From: Saccharum officinarum
Lineage: Eukaryota; Streptophyta; Magnoliopsida; Poales; Poaceae
NCBI GenBank assembly: GCA_020631735.1
Contig: CM036168.1
Coordinates: forward strand, 101,204,036-101,268,035
DNA: 64,000 nucleotides
Direction of reading: 5' to 3'
The notes under the pieces were generated by a model. It was not told the origin of the DNA. It did not search any database and saw nothing but the letters and a program-made list of their open reading frames with translations. Numbering within the stretch: the stretch's first letter is position 1; each line of letters starts with the position of its first letter. Of this stretch, positions 10,804 to 21,900 are shown piece after piece. A program made the position numbers and the translations under genes.

Positions 10804-13177
10804 GGAAAAAGCGAGACTGCGAGAGGAGTCCGCGTGGAGCCCCTGCCCCCTAGCGGCCGAGCGACGGGGGCCCCTGTTCCAATGGGCCTTCAGGAAAAGC
10901 CAACTGACGTGGAGGGGCCGCGCGGACGCCACCCGCCGGGCCCAGCAGGCCCCAGCTCCTCCCTCGCAATTCGCAACACGATCCCCGCGGTGGGGCGATC
11001 GCGCGCGGTGGGTGGTCGGGTGCAGAATGCGATGAGGGAAAAGCGCGAGAGGTGAGTCCACTGTCCACCCCACCCCACCGCTCCCCGCCTCCCGCACCCA
11101 AACCCACCGCTCGGCCTCGGCGGCACCACGGGCACCCCCGCCGCCCCCCACCCAACACAACTTTTTCAGGCCTCATCACTGTGCCCGCCCGGGGAGCCCC
11201 AAATTATTAACCGGCACCGCCCCTCACCCCACTCACCGCTCGGCATCGACCACACACCCCAGCCTGGAGGGAGAGGGAGAGAGAGCGCTCGGCACCGCCC
11301 GCACTGGAGCCCCCGTCCCGTCCCCCGCGTCACGTACGCCACTTTTCCGTGATCTGCCTTGCCGGGTGCCGTGCTGTGCAGGTAGGGGACCAGACCGAGG
11401 GCCATGCTCCGCGTCCGCGGCGCGCGGGCCGGTCGGGCCGGGCGGCTACCAATCGCGCCGGATCCAGATTCCATACGCGCTGAGAGGTGCCCGCGGCCCG
11501 TGGGTACGCATCGGCACTACTCGCCTCTAGCGCGCGTTGTTCTTCTCCGTTTTGGTGCAAGCAATGATTGATCACCAACGATAGGAGTTTGGCCGAGTGG
11601 CAACCAGTACATGGCGTCATGGCGAGCGCGGACAATCGCCTCGCCTATACATGAGTACACAAACCTTGGCAGTACCTCGCTAAAGTTAAACTTGTTTCAA
11701 CCTGCTGTGCTGTGGCGGTGTGGGCCGTGTGGGCGGGCGTGTGGCCATGCTTGAGCAAAGCTTCCGGACGGTCTTTCATTAGGGGGAGCACTATGGCCGC
11801 TTTCTCTTTGCCGCGGCACGATAGCTTAAACATTCAACACAAGCCAGCCAGATCTCCAAGCAACTTTCTGTTTGAGCGCTGATAGCTTTTTTTTTGATCC
11901 GGCTGCAGGCATTCTGCCGTTACTAGCACTTCCTTGTAAACTTACTTCTCAAACGTAAAAGCGGGCTTTAAGTGTAGCAAGCAATACCACCTGGTACTTT
12001 TGATCACGTGATGCGTGCTACATATGTTAACTGCGTTTCAAGTAGTATGTTGGAAAGAGCACTGCCACTACGAGTGTCTTTTTTTTTTGTTCCCCTGCAA
12101 TTTTTTTTTCCAGAGCAAAGCCAATCACTACTCACTAGGTGCTGCCATTAGTAGCTGCGATCCATCAGAGTTAGTACTGCCCTACACAGCCGATGCAATG
12201 GAACTGTACTTGTATGTACGCAATAGCAACTACTTGTATGTACGCAATAGAAACGACGACGGCCCTTGCCGGGAATTGCCATGAAACTTTTCGAGAAATA
12301 AAGTGGCTTCGTTAATCGACGCTGACAAGTGAGTAGTGACAAGCCCACCTAACGACGGGTCGACGGTCGTAGGTATCGCAAATTCCCTTGCTGGGCACTT
12401 AAGCAATGATTGGGAGTGTAGTACTACTAGCGAGTGTGCCTGATGCCATCATGTTTGACCCCCAGAAGTTTTTCGTTTTTTTTTAACGAATCTGACCCCC
12501 AGAAGTTCATCTTGGTGATCGATAAAACCTGCGCCAAGTCAGATGCTAGCAGAAACCAACACCATAGAAAAAAAAAATTCAGAGAAGTTTGGGGTGACGT
12601 GACGCTCTACTGAGAAATGAGGTAAAACAAAAGGTCTGGAGGGTGTGTTAACGAACAGTTAGAAGACTACAAGACAGGCCACTCAGCAAAGATCCACGGA
12701 AGATCGTCAGTTAACCGTCTGGAGGGTGTGTTAGGCGCACCTTCCTCGGACAGGACATCAGAAAGCGATGATTCACAGGCGCGGTAGTTGTGGAAGCAGG
12801 TCCTTTCCCTTTTGTTCAAAACAATTAGAGATGTTTTTTTTGTTTTAAAAAACCAATTATCAAGGAGGAAATTCTGCACCAGAAGGATAATGATTGTACC
12901 GGCACCGCACCGGCCGACTGAAAGAACACCCACATTCTCTCTGCTTTGGTCCTGTGGTTGTTGTTGATGACTTATTACTGTAGAAGTAGGAGTGCACATA
13001 ACTGCAACTCGTTATTCTTGGTGACTCCGAGTCTAATTGCTCTCGGTTTCAGGTAGTAAGTACTCGTAGTGGTAAATGCGAAAAGCGAGCAGAAAGAACG
13101 TGATACTAGCTTCGCTCTAAAGTTCTCACCGATTATGTACCCAGTGGCTGCAGTAATGTGAATAGATACTTCCTTTA
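10804..13177. other. Intergenic DNA, GC-rich to about 11640, then mixed; no supported gene
   Basis: 10804-11640 is strongly GC-rich and CpG-rich with C-runs, like a grass 5' gene end, but I find no recognisable protein. 11641-13177 has poly-T runs and small direct repeats: a 24-bp tandem pair at 12207-12254, TGACCCCCAGAAGTT twice (about 12457 and 12492), and GTCTGGAGGGTGTGTTA twice (about 12637 and 12718). Confidence 0.5.
12207..12254. repeat. 24-bp tandem duplication
   Basis: Two adjacent copies starting TACTTGTATGTACGCAATAG at 12207 and 12231, differing at one base (GCAAC versus GAAAC). Confidence 0.9.
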
Positions 13178-13515
13178 GAGGAGCAGGTACAATAACGAGG
13201 TTATAGCCAAGCTAATGCTGATGTGGAGGAGAGAAGAAAGGAGAGAGAGGAGAGCTTGGCTCCCAAGAGCCTAAGTTGCTTGGCTATACAAGCTATAAGA
13301 GTCAAGTTATACAATAAGTGTCTTCTATTTGTATTCAAAAAGTTTCTCTCTCATATTTCTTCTCACAACACTTGCTACTTGGGCCCATTAATACCTATGC
13401 TTCCGTGCCCAGCTTGGTGCTTGCATGGGAGCCAAGCTCTCCTCTCTCTCATTCCTTCTCTCCTCCACATCAGCATTAGCTTGGTTATAAGCTCATTATT
13501 ATACCTACTCTTATT
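13178..13515. mobile_element. Long-inverted-repeat MITE (about 340 bp)
   Basis: Two arms of about 85-90 bp are near-perfect reverse complements: 13181-13267 (from GAGCAGGTACAATAACGAG to AGAGCTTGGCTCCC) and 13427-13510 (from GGGAGCCAAGCTCTCC to ATTATACCTACTC). The arms enclose about 160 bp of unrelated sequence. No clear target duplication was resolved. Confidence 0.75.
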
Positions 13516-13882
13516 GGCCTTGCTTTTAATCAGTGATCTGCCTTTTTGTGTGTGTGTGATCCAAGCACCTTTTGGAGACAAAAGATAATCTATTCTCAAG
13601 CGCATCAAAATGTGAACCCACCCAAGCTAGGTCCTGGATCCATCGATGTCTTTGGACCACGTACCAGTAACAGTCATAGGTCGGACCTGCATCGTGTTCG
13701 TGTTGGAGAAAGGGAGAGAACTCACAAATGGCAGCTCATGAGACCTCCAAGTTCGTTTTTTTTTAAAAAACCCCCCACAACTCCAAGTTAGGACTGACGG
13801 AGAGGTAAGCGTGGGCACGGGCAGCTGTTACAAATTCTGAATCAGGCAGAAGCAATGGTAATTTCAGCAGAAAGTCATTTCA

Positions 13883-14157
13883 CCCCTGGTTTAGATACCA
13901 AATTCGGTACCCAAAGTTGGTACAGTAAACATCGCGTCACACTGTAGCAATTTTGTTTTTATTTGGTAATAATTGTCCAAACATTGATTAATTAGGCTTA
14001 AAATGTTCGTCTCACAAAGTACAACAAAACTGTACAATTAATTTTTGATTTCATCTACATTTAGTACTCCATATATGTGTCGACATTTTGATGTGATGGA
14101 GAATCTTCTTTTTGCATAGTGGAATTTGGGGTGAATTTATGTATCTAAACGAGGCCT
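13883..14157 (+). mobile_element. MITE, family A copy 2
   Basis: Shares the family core (TTAGGCTTAAAATGTTCGTC, then TACAACAAAACTGTACAATTAA) with the copy at 10544. The ends GGTTTAGATACCAAATTC and GTATCTAAACGAGGCC form imperfect inverted repeats. Confidence 0.75.
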
Positions 14158-15122
14158 CAGTGCAGCTTCAGCTGAAGCCTGCGCCGCACCGGATCGAGTC
14201 GAGCGGCAACACTGGCCAGTGGGTCACTCGCGTCAGCGGTCTCGTTCAGAGAAGGACGTGGAAATCCGCGAGATGCGACGCGAAAACAAGGCCGATCTCC
14301 CTGAGATCTCACCAGTCACCACACACGGTCGGCGATTCGGTGAGGGACGACGGCTGAATTGTCGCGCGCGACATTGCGGTCCTCCTTTCCTTGCACGGCT
14401 CGGTCGCTTTGGCGCCGGTTTGCTTTAAAAGGACAAAAGCAGGCGGCGAACTGAACCTAGAAAGAAAGTGAAGGAAATGACCGTAAGCTACACCGAAACC
14501 GCTGGCTTTTACAACTCCCTTCTGATGCTGATATAGGTCAGGGTCTTTAACTTTCGTTTTTGTTGTTTTATGTTCTACTTTTACTTTCTTGTTTATTTAT
14601 TTCTCTTGTTGTAATATATTCCTACTAGACATTGAAGCCAAAAAAAAAGAGGGTTGCAAGGTCCTCCTGAGATAGCTTTGGTGGGCTTGAAGACAAATGT
14701 GGGCCGATGCGAGCAAACTGTTTCTGTACTCCTGTCCCGGACAGAACAGCGTGAGGGCAAATTGATGGGCGCCATTTATAATTACGCATCCCCTTTCCGT
14801 GAATAATTAGCTTCACTTTACAGAACAGCAGCTCGGCTTCGGTAACTTTGCACTGTGGACTGTGGAGGGTGGTCACAAGTTCAGAGTTTCTCGAGATGTC
14901 TGGGACCCTAGGTTAATAAGTAAAAAAAGATTTTACGATGAGAGATTAGATACATCTAGCGTGAATTACACCTAAATATACTTTGTGGGAGATTCTGAGG
15001 AAGTACGTACTACTGCCACCCTGTTCGCTTATACTGAAATTGGATTTGTGCTAATGCTTATACTGAAATATTGTGAGAAGAAAATACTGTTCCACAGCTG
15101 AAAAGTTGATATCACATTATAG
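14158..15122. other. Intergenic DNA, no supported gene
   Basis: GC-rich to about 14440, then AT-rich with poly-T and poly-A runs. No recognisable product in any frame. Confidence 0.5.
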
Positions 15123-15345
15123 GCCTTGTTTAGATCGTAGGAAGTTAGAATTTTTCTAACTGTAGCACTTTTGTTTGTATTTGACAAATATTGTTCAATC
15201 ATGGACTAACTAGGCTCAAAAGATTCGTCTCGTGATTTACAACTAATCTGTGTAATTAGTTATTTATTTTACCAATATTTAATGCTCCATGCATACGTCG
15301 AAAAATTGATATGATGGAGAGAGAGTGAAAAAACTTTGAATTTGG
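15123..15345 (+). mobile_element. MITE, family A copy 3 (right end lost)
   Basis: Starts AGGCCTTGTTTAGATC and carries the core GACTAACTAGGCTCAAAAGA. The right terminal inverted repeat is missing; the next element starts at its expected place. Confidence 0.7.
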
Positions 15346-15590
15346 GCCTTGTTCACTTCCCATCCTAACCCAAAATATTTCCTCTTTCACCCATCATATC
15401 AAATCTTTCGACGCATGCATGAAGCATTAAATGTAGATAAAAAAGATAACTAATTGCATAGTTTGTCTGTAAATGTCGGGACGAATCTTTTGAGCCTAGT
15501 TAGTCCATGATTGGATAAATTTTACTAAATAACAACGAAAGATGCTACAGTAACTTTTCACCTACTTTTCGCGAAGTAAACACACCCTTG
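15346..15590 (-). mobile_element. MITE, family A copy 4, inverted
   Basis: Starts GGGCCTTGTTCACTTCCC and ends GTAAACACACCCTTGG. The core is in reverse (TTTTGAGCCTAGTTAGTCCA), so it abuts copy 3 in opposite orientation. Confidence 0.7.
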
Positions 15591-16355
15591 GAAGAAAAGA
15601 TAACAAGGCGTGGCGCACTACAGTGTCCCCTACAGTCTACGGAGTACGGACTTCGAAGGGGGCAAGGAGCCGAGGGGAGTTTAGTGGTTTTCTTTTGGAA
15701 TTTCTTTTACAACGCCAGGGTATCTTTTTTTTTTTATCTCTTTTCAGTCGAACTTTGTCTTTTTTTCTGATCTGCACCAGGATGTACTGTGACTTATGTT
15801 TTTTTTGGGCTGAACAGTTTCATTTGACGGGTTTGATTCATACTCACTCACCTCGGCTGAAAAGTTTTTGGGCTGAATTGTGCATTTGTTTCCCTTTTGT
15901 AAGATTTGCACCTTCATGGGCCTAACTTGTGTTCCATAGGCTAAGTTATTGAGTTATGTGACCGGTGTGGCTACCATGCATCGGACGTCTGGACGGTAGC
16001 CCTCGTCCACATGTCTACGCCTGCCCCGCGTGCTATGCATTACATCGTGCTGGCTGCGCCTACCAACTCGCCCGCGCTTGCCCATCTATCCCGGCCTGCT
16101 GCTGCGCGTATGCATGTTGCAGCATGCTCACACATGTCGCTGCATGCACGTGGAGCCACCTGCGCCCACTTCCCGCGTCTACTAATAAAAACACTTGCAA
16201 TATAAAGCATTTGCTACAACATGTATCTGAAACAGGTGAAACATTTAGAACATGTGCTTGCAACATATGTGTATAGCCACTGCAATATCGAGATAAAACA
16301 CTTGCAACATACGTCTGAAACAGCTGAAACATTTAAAACATACACTTGCAACATA
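15591..16355. other. Intergenic DNA with degenerate GCAACAT/GAAACAT repeats
   Basis: From about 16190 the text repeats short units such as ACACTTGCAACATA and GAAACAGCTGAAACATTT. This looks like the degraded body of a DNA transposon, but I cannot name the family. No gene seen. Confidence 0.4.
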
Positions 16356-16490
16356 CTCGCTCCGTTCTAAATTATAAGTCGCTTTGACTTTTTTTGGTAC
16401 ATCCATTTTGCTATGTATATATATCCAGATACATAGCAAAATGGATGAACCAAAAAAGTTTAAGCGACTTATAATTTGGAACGGAGGGAG
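16356..16490. mobile_element. Stowaway-type MITE (135 bp, TA duplication)
   Basis: An almost perfect hairpin from CTCGCTCCGTTCTAAATTAT to ATAATTTGGAACGGAGGGAG, flanked by TA (16354-16355 and 16491-16492). The CTCCCTCCGTTCC-type terminus and TA target are hallmarks of Stowaway (Tc1/mariner-derived) elements. Confidence 0.88.
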
Positions 16491-16770
16491 TACATGTGTA
16501 GCCATTGCAACATATGCAACACTAGATCTACTTTTGCAATATCCAGATGAAACACATACAACTTCCAGATGAAACATACATTTGAAACGCATGAAACATG
16601 ATACATAGCAAAATGGATGAACCAAAAAAGTCTAAGCGACTTATAATTTGGAACGGAGGAAGTACGTGTGTAGCCATTGCAACATATGCAACACTAGATC
16701 TACTTTTGTAATATCCAGATAAAACACATACAACTTCCAAATGAAACATACATTTGAAACACATGAAACA
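16429..16770. repeat. 171-bp tandem duplication containing half of the Stowaway MITE
   Basis: 16429-16599 and 16600-16770 both begin GATACATAGCAAAATGGATG and run through the MITE right arm into GTGTAGCCATTGCAACATAT. They differ at a handful of positions, so the duplication happened after the MITE landed. Confidence 0.88.
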
Positions 16771-17254
16771 TAAGGTTGCAACATGCGCTCATTTACTTGT
16801 TGCTTGGAAAAATAGAGGCTCATTGACGCGGAGCCTGAGGTCGGCGTGGAGGTCGCCGGTGCAGAGCTCATTGACGGCACGAACCTCGGCATCGGCCTTG
16901 GAGCGTGGTCGCGGGCGGGAGACACGATAGGCACTGAATCTGCACAGGTAGGGGGGCGCTGTGTGCAGCGTGGGTAGGCGGGTTGGTCCATCCAGACGGA
17001 TGAACGCCCTCAACCAAGCATTATCGCAAATCTAAATATATCTATAATTTAGAGCAAGGAGTATAAACCTACTTTCCATAATATTACGTCCATATTAACA
17101 TACCGTTTCGCAGCTAACTCTTGTAGAAAAGTGCATCACCATGGGCAATATCAAGTTACTTTCATTATATTCTTCATAAAATTTGTTCAAAATGCATTTA
17201 TTTGAACTTATAGATATTTGCACTTTATAAACCTTAATAAAAGTTTAAGAAGTA
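16771..17254. other. Intergenic DNA, no supported gene
   Basis: A GC-rich patch (16800-17000) with an open minus frame of unknown nature, then AT-rich sequence. Nothing recognised. Confidence 0.4.
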
Positions 17255-17510
17255 CTTCCTCCGTCCAAAATAAGTGCACGTATCGCACTTCGAGGAGTCA
17301 AACACCTTTAAATTTAACCAATTGTATAAAAAATATTAATGATTATGATACCGAATAAATATCATTAGATTAATCACGTTATATATTTTTATAATATAAA
17401 CTTGTTTAAAGATACAAATTTTAGTAATATTTACTATAGATTTAGTCAAAGTTGATATTTGTTGACTTCTCGAAGTGCGAGAGGAACACTTATTTTGGGG
17501 GCAGATGGAG
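17255..17510. mobile_element. Stowaway-like MITE (256 bp, TA duplication)
   Basis: Ends CTTCCTCCGTCCAAAATAAG and CTTATTTTGGGGGCAGATGGAG are inverted repeats, flanked by TA (17253-17254 and 17511-17512). The second pair of arms, GCACTTCGAG and CTCGAAGTGC, lies just inside. Confidence 0.82.
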
Positions 17511-18495
17511 TATGACTTGAGATAAAACTAGAGTGAATTATAATTTAGAATATATGTAGTTCGTTTGTAATGCTAAGGAACTCGTCAAACATTGAGCTCT
17601 TTTGGGTGATTCATCTCAAGACAAATGAAAGTTGGACAATCTTTGTTCATTGATTGAATATAGCTGAATATTGATTAGTAATTGCAATAAATATATTTTA
17701 AGTTATTAGGAAATAACTATTTGAAGTCATTAACAATTCAAAGATCATTACTAGTACTTTTTCTCCCTTAGTTTCAAAGAAAGATACCTGTTGATTTTGA
17801 ATTTGGTTTTAGGTGTCTCAACAATACTTAAAGTGAGTACAACAAGTGACAAATTTAATACTTCATCAACGACAATGGAAGATATTCTTCTATTGTGTGG
17901 TTTGGTGACTATCTTTTTAGCTAGTACCCCAATTTAAGTTCTGTAAGACCTTTGCTTCGAAACAAAGCAACATGCCAGTTAGCTTCTCTAAGAAAACAGC
18001 CCACAAAAAGACAGAGGCAGGTAAGTATTACTCTGTACTATAAGACTGATCATTTTTCTTACAGATGAGTTCAAGTTGGAATAACACTGTCAACAACTAA
18101 ATATAATTTAATAAGGCCTTCTCTTTCCAATGAGGAAATAAAACATGATAAAAACAATTCATGGCCGGTCCCTCAAGTTGGCTAGGCGTGCCATCTATGT
18201 CCCTCTACTTTTAAAATACTATTTCTGGGTCCCTGAACTTGGCTTCGGATGTCATCTGGGTCCCTGAACTTGGCTTCGGTTGTCATCAGGTCCCAACAGG
18301 TCCAAACCCGCTTCGGATGCTGACGTGGCTTGGTCCTACATGTGGGGCCCACATGTCAATGGGTTATATTTCTATTTATTTTTATTTCGGGGGTACTGTA
18401 GCTACGATCTCTATAATATTTCAAAAATGATATCTTTTTCATACGATCTTGGATGAAGATGATTTTTCTATAAAAATTGTAGCTCTCAAACGTAT
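17511..18495. other. Intergenic AT-rich DNA with a 31-bp tandem pair
   Basis: Mostly AT-rich without coding signal. 18224-18254 and 18255-18285 are a tandem duplication starting TCTGGGTCCCTGAACTTGGC. Confidence 0.5.
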
Positions 18496-18965
18496 TGAAA
18501 GCATCTAGGCCCTGGTGTTGGTTTTGGCAATTGATGACAACGTATTATTACCATGACTAACGTGTGTTTTGCAGAAACGTTGGTAAGTTAGGTCATGGAG
18601 ATGATAACTGCTTTGGGCAATATGGTATTCATGTCCCTTGATGGAAATTGTTTCGGTTTTCAAAGGATCAACGGCAAGATTAATGACGGTTAGTTCCGGA
18701 TGTCAAGGTGTTGAGTTACATCTAGAATAGTCGTTAGGATCTTTGTTTCTTCCTTTGACCGTACTATAAAGGGGGCATGAGCGAGTAGCTTGACCTAGGT
18801 GAGTCTTTTGTTTAGGTGCGGTGCACACTTGTCAAACTTAGCACTAGGTAGCTCTTGAAAAGCTCAGAGTTCAGTTAGAAGCAACTTGGTTCAAGTTGTG
18901 TCGCGTTTAGAAGTCGTTTGGGCAGTTTACCTGTAACCGGACGCGGTCCTGGTCATGACCGGACG
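18496..18965 (+). repeat. Fragment of a SIRE/Maximus-type copia LTR, cut by the Tekay element
   Basis: Starts TGAAAGC and reads GGTGTTGGTTTTGGCAATTGATGAC, matching the start of the LTR at 34843-36827 read on the minus strand (TGAAAGTCC...GGTGTTGG). It ends with the ACCGGACGCG-type motif typical of that LTR, then stops where the Tekay LTR begins. Confidence 0.7.
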
Positions 18966-21900
18966 TGTAACAGAACCGACCAAATTATAAGAGCACAAGT
19001 ACGAAAACAAGCACCGAAGCGCTCAAATTTTTAAACTTGAGCCCATATAATCCCGGTAGTCAATCGAAATCACGAAGGATTTCAAACCAAACTGCTTACA
19101 ACCAGGATCGCATCATTCAACATTCAACATCATACGATACATTTCACAAGTAGTTCTGACATAAGTTTACACCACGGAGTAGCAAATATTACAAACCAAG
19201 TTTGAAAGTAGCGGAAGCATAACACACACATTAGTTAAATAAATACTGCCAGTCTGGATGATCGACATCTCGCAAAAGCATGAGGAAAGTACATAAAGAC
19301 GATCACGCCCTTGTGATCTAGTCATCGTCACCCGCAGGGTGGAGACACGTCTTGCAGAATCCCTGATAAAGCATGTCATCTGCAACAGGAGGGAATAAAC
19401 CCTGAGTACTGGAATGTACTCAGCTAGACTTACCCGTCGAAAACCAGAAATAAAGTGACACCAAGGATTATGCAAGGCTTACACAAGAGGCTAGCTGACA
19501 TAACATTTTGCATAAAGGCATAAGTAATTTAAACTCTTGTAACCTGTACTAGCAGTTATTTTTAGCATTTACCTGTCATCTATCTTAGCACCTGTACTAA
19601 ACATACACTTGATTATAATCAAACAACATGATTATTATATCCATAGCAGGTATATCATTATGGCAACATTGTATCATTCCCTTAACCACCAGTTCATTTA
19701 ATGAGTTCTACGTTGCCGCTGCTCAAGTCAAGTGCTCACTAACCGGGAGCGACGGCGATTCGAATCGAATTCCTATCCAGCTGGAGGGGTATTTCTAACA
19801 CTCACCGAGTCACGCCTGGCGAAGGCTGCTCAGGTCATCTTTTGTACAGTTCAGGAATCGCGGGCCCGAATAATGTCGCGTCCCCAAGGGCGACACTCTG
19901 CCAGGTGATAGGGACTTTAACCCCCCTTGGTCTCACGCCAATGTCCCCAAGCACATCCTTTCTCTCCTCCAAGATGCAACCTACCATTCGATTCCCGGCC
20001 TGAACCATACTACTCGACTTCGCGGTCGGAACGGGTTATCCGGCCAACTAAGTGTTAGACTGCGTTCAACATGACTCAAGGACGTACAGCGAATCGGTCC
20101 TTAAACGACTCAGACGGGCATAGCTCCACACCCAAGACGTGAAGTGTCTTGCGGCTGTACTATCGAACTCCCGCCCGGTCTCAATTTCATTTTTACGCAT
20201 GGTTCCATCCACGATAGCCATAAAGCCACTCGTGACTCCTTCCTACATCTCGCGGATGACCGGAAATCACCCGACTTCTACCGTACTAAGCAGGGCTAAG
20301 CATTGACACGTGCCTAAACCTAATATAGGATTAAGTACGATATCTGGACAAGGACAGGATAATGCAACAAGTGTTTTCATATAACTCCTACAACTTAATG
20401 CAGTAAACAATTAAAAGTACTCAAGATATATTTATAAAACGATGGGTTCAGCATGCACCGGGGCTTGCCTTTCAGAAAGGTTGCAGGCCTGTGGTCCGGG
20501 CACTCAGGAAGGTCTTCAGCGACGTCTCCTTCGCTGACTGGTTCCTCGGGCTCCTGCTGCTCCTGGTTCTCCTCCGGAATTACAGGCTCGAATTCGAGGA
20601 GTGTCACCCCCTCCGGTGCACCTATTGCATGAATGCACAATAAATATAATGGATGCATAAATGGGTGCAACATGCTCGGAATGAAATGCATTTCAGAATG
20701 AAATACTCTATTCAAGTTATTTTACTAGTACGTGCAAATCTCTTCTCTAGTAGAGAAGTACTCACCTAATCTACTTAACCTAAGATAAAGCTGCTCATCC
20801 TCAGTTAAGGCCCTAACACCTAACAATTACAAAAGTAGCATGTCTTAGGATATCTCACCATAACAATCAGCAAAACACCACAGTAAGCATTCTGGACAGC
20901 AGCTACTTGTTTTTATCACGACTGGAGATTTATAAGTCCAAAAGATATGATCTAAGGCAATCTGGAAAGCCTAAGAAATGCACTACAATTCATTTTCAGA
21001 CCTCAACTCCAAACTCCTAAGTTTTCCATGTCAAACTTCACAAGTTCCAGAATCTGTCCTCTCCAAAACAGAGAGTAGCAGATTTTGAACTGCCACAAGA
21101 AACAACAGTAACTCTCAAACTACTAAGTCAAATGCTTCCAAATTTTAACACAAGCTAGTTCATCAAGTTTACTCCAACTTTGGTATTTACAGGTTGTCCA
21201 GCAACCAATTTTTATTAAAGCCAATTTAGAATTACTACTTAGCTGTCCAGAAAACCTAAATTACAAAGGTTAAATATTTATTGATGTGGCAAACATTCTT
21301 TAAAACCAAACTAATGCTACTACAAGTTCACAAATATCACAAAGACACCAGAAAGTAAGGTGTGCCCACCTAGAACATTTATTTAAACCCATTTCTTTAT
21401 TTACTTAAGTAATTAAGTGAAATTTCAAACATATATATAAACTGCTCCTAAAATTCTACAAAAATTACAGGGAACTCTATGACCCAAAAAGAGACCACAG
21501 TAAAAATTTGAACAAGTTTTATTCACAGAAACTCCCTACACAAAATTCACAAGCTAATAAGGCTGATTTTTGCATAAATAGGAAACCCTATTGAAAGGTG
21601 TCATACAACAGATTTCATATTTTTCTTAGACACTCTAAGATACCAAGACATTCTCCAAAAATTTATAAGAACATTGCACATGTAGAAAAATTACAAAAAT
21701 TCATTTAAGTATTTCCTAGGATCACAAGATAGCATTATAACTTGGCAATTAATTAAGCACTGATGCCCAAATTTTTACTAGAGCTAGGACTAGCATAGAG
21801 TAACCTACCCACCAAATTTCATAATTTATGGAACACTACAGCTCAAGTTATAAATTAAGCAAATTTGCATGCAATCCAAAACACATTTAAAGGATCTAAT

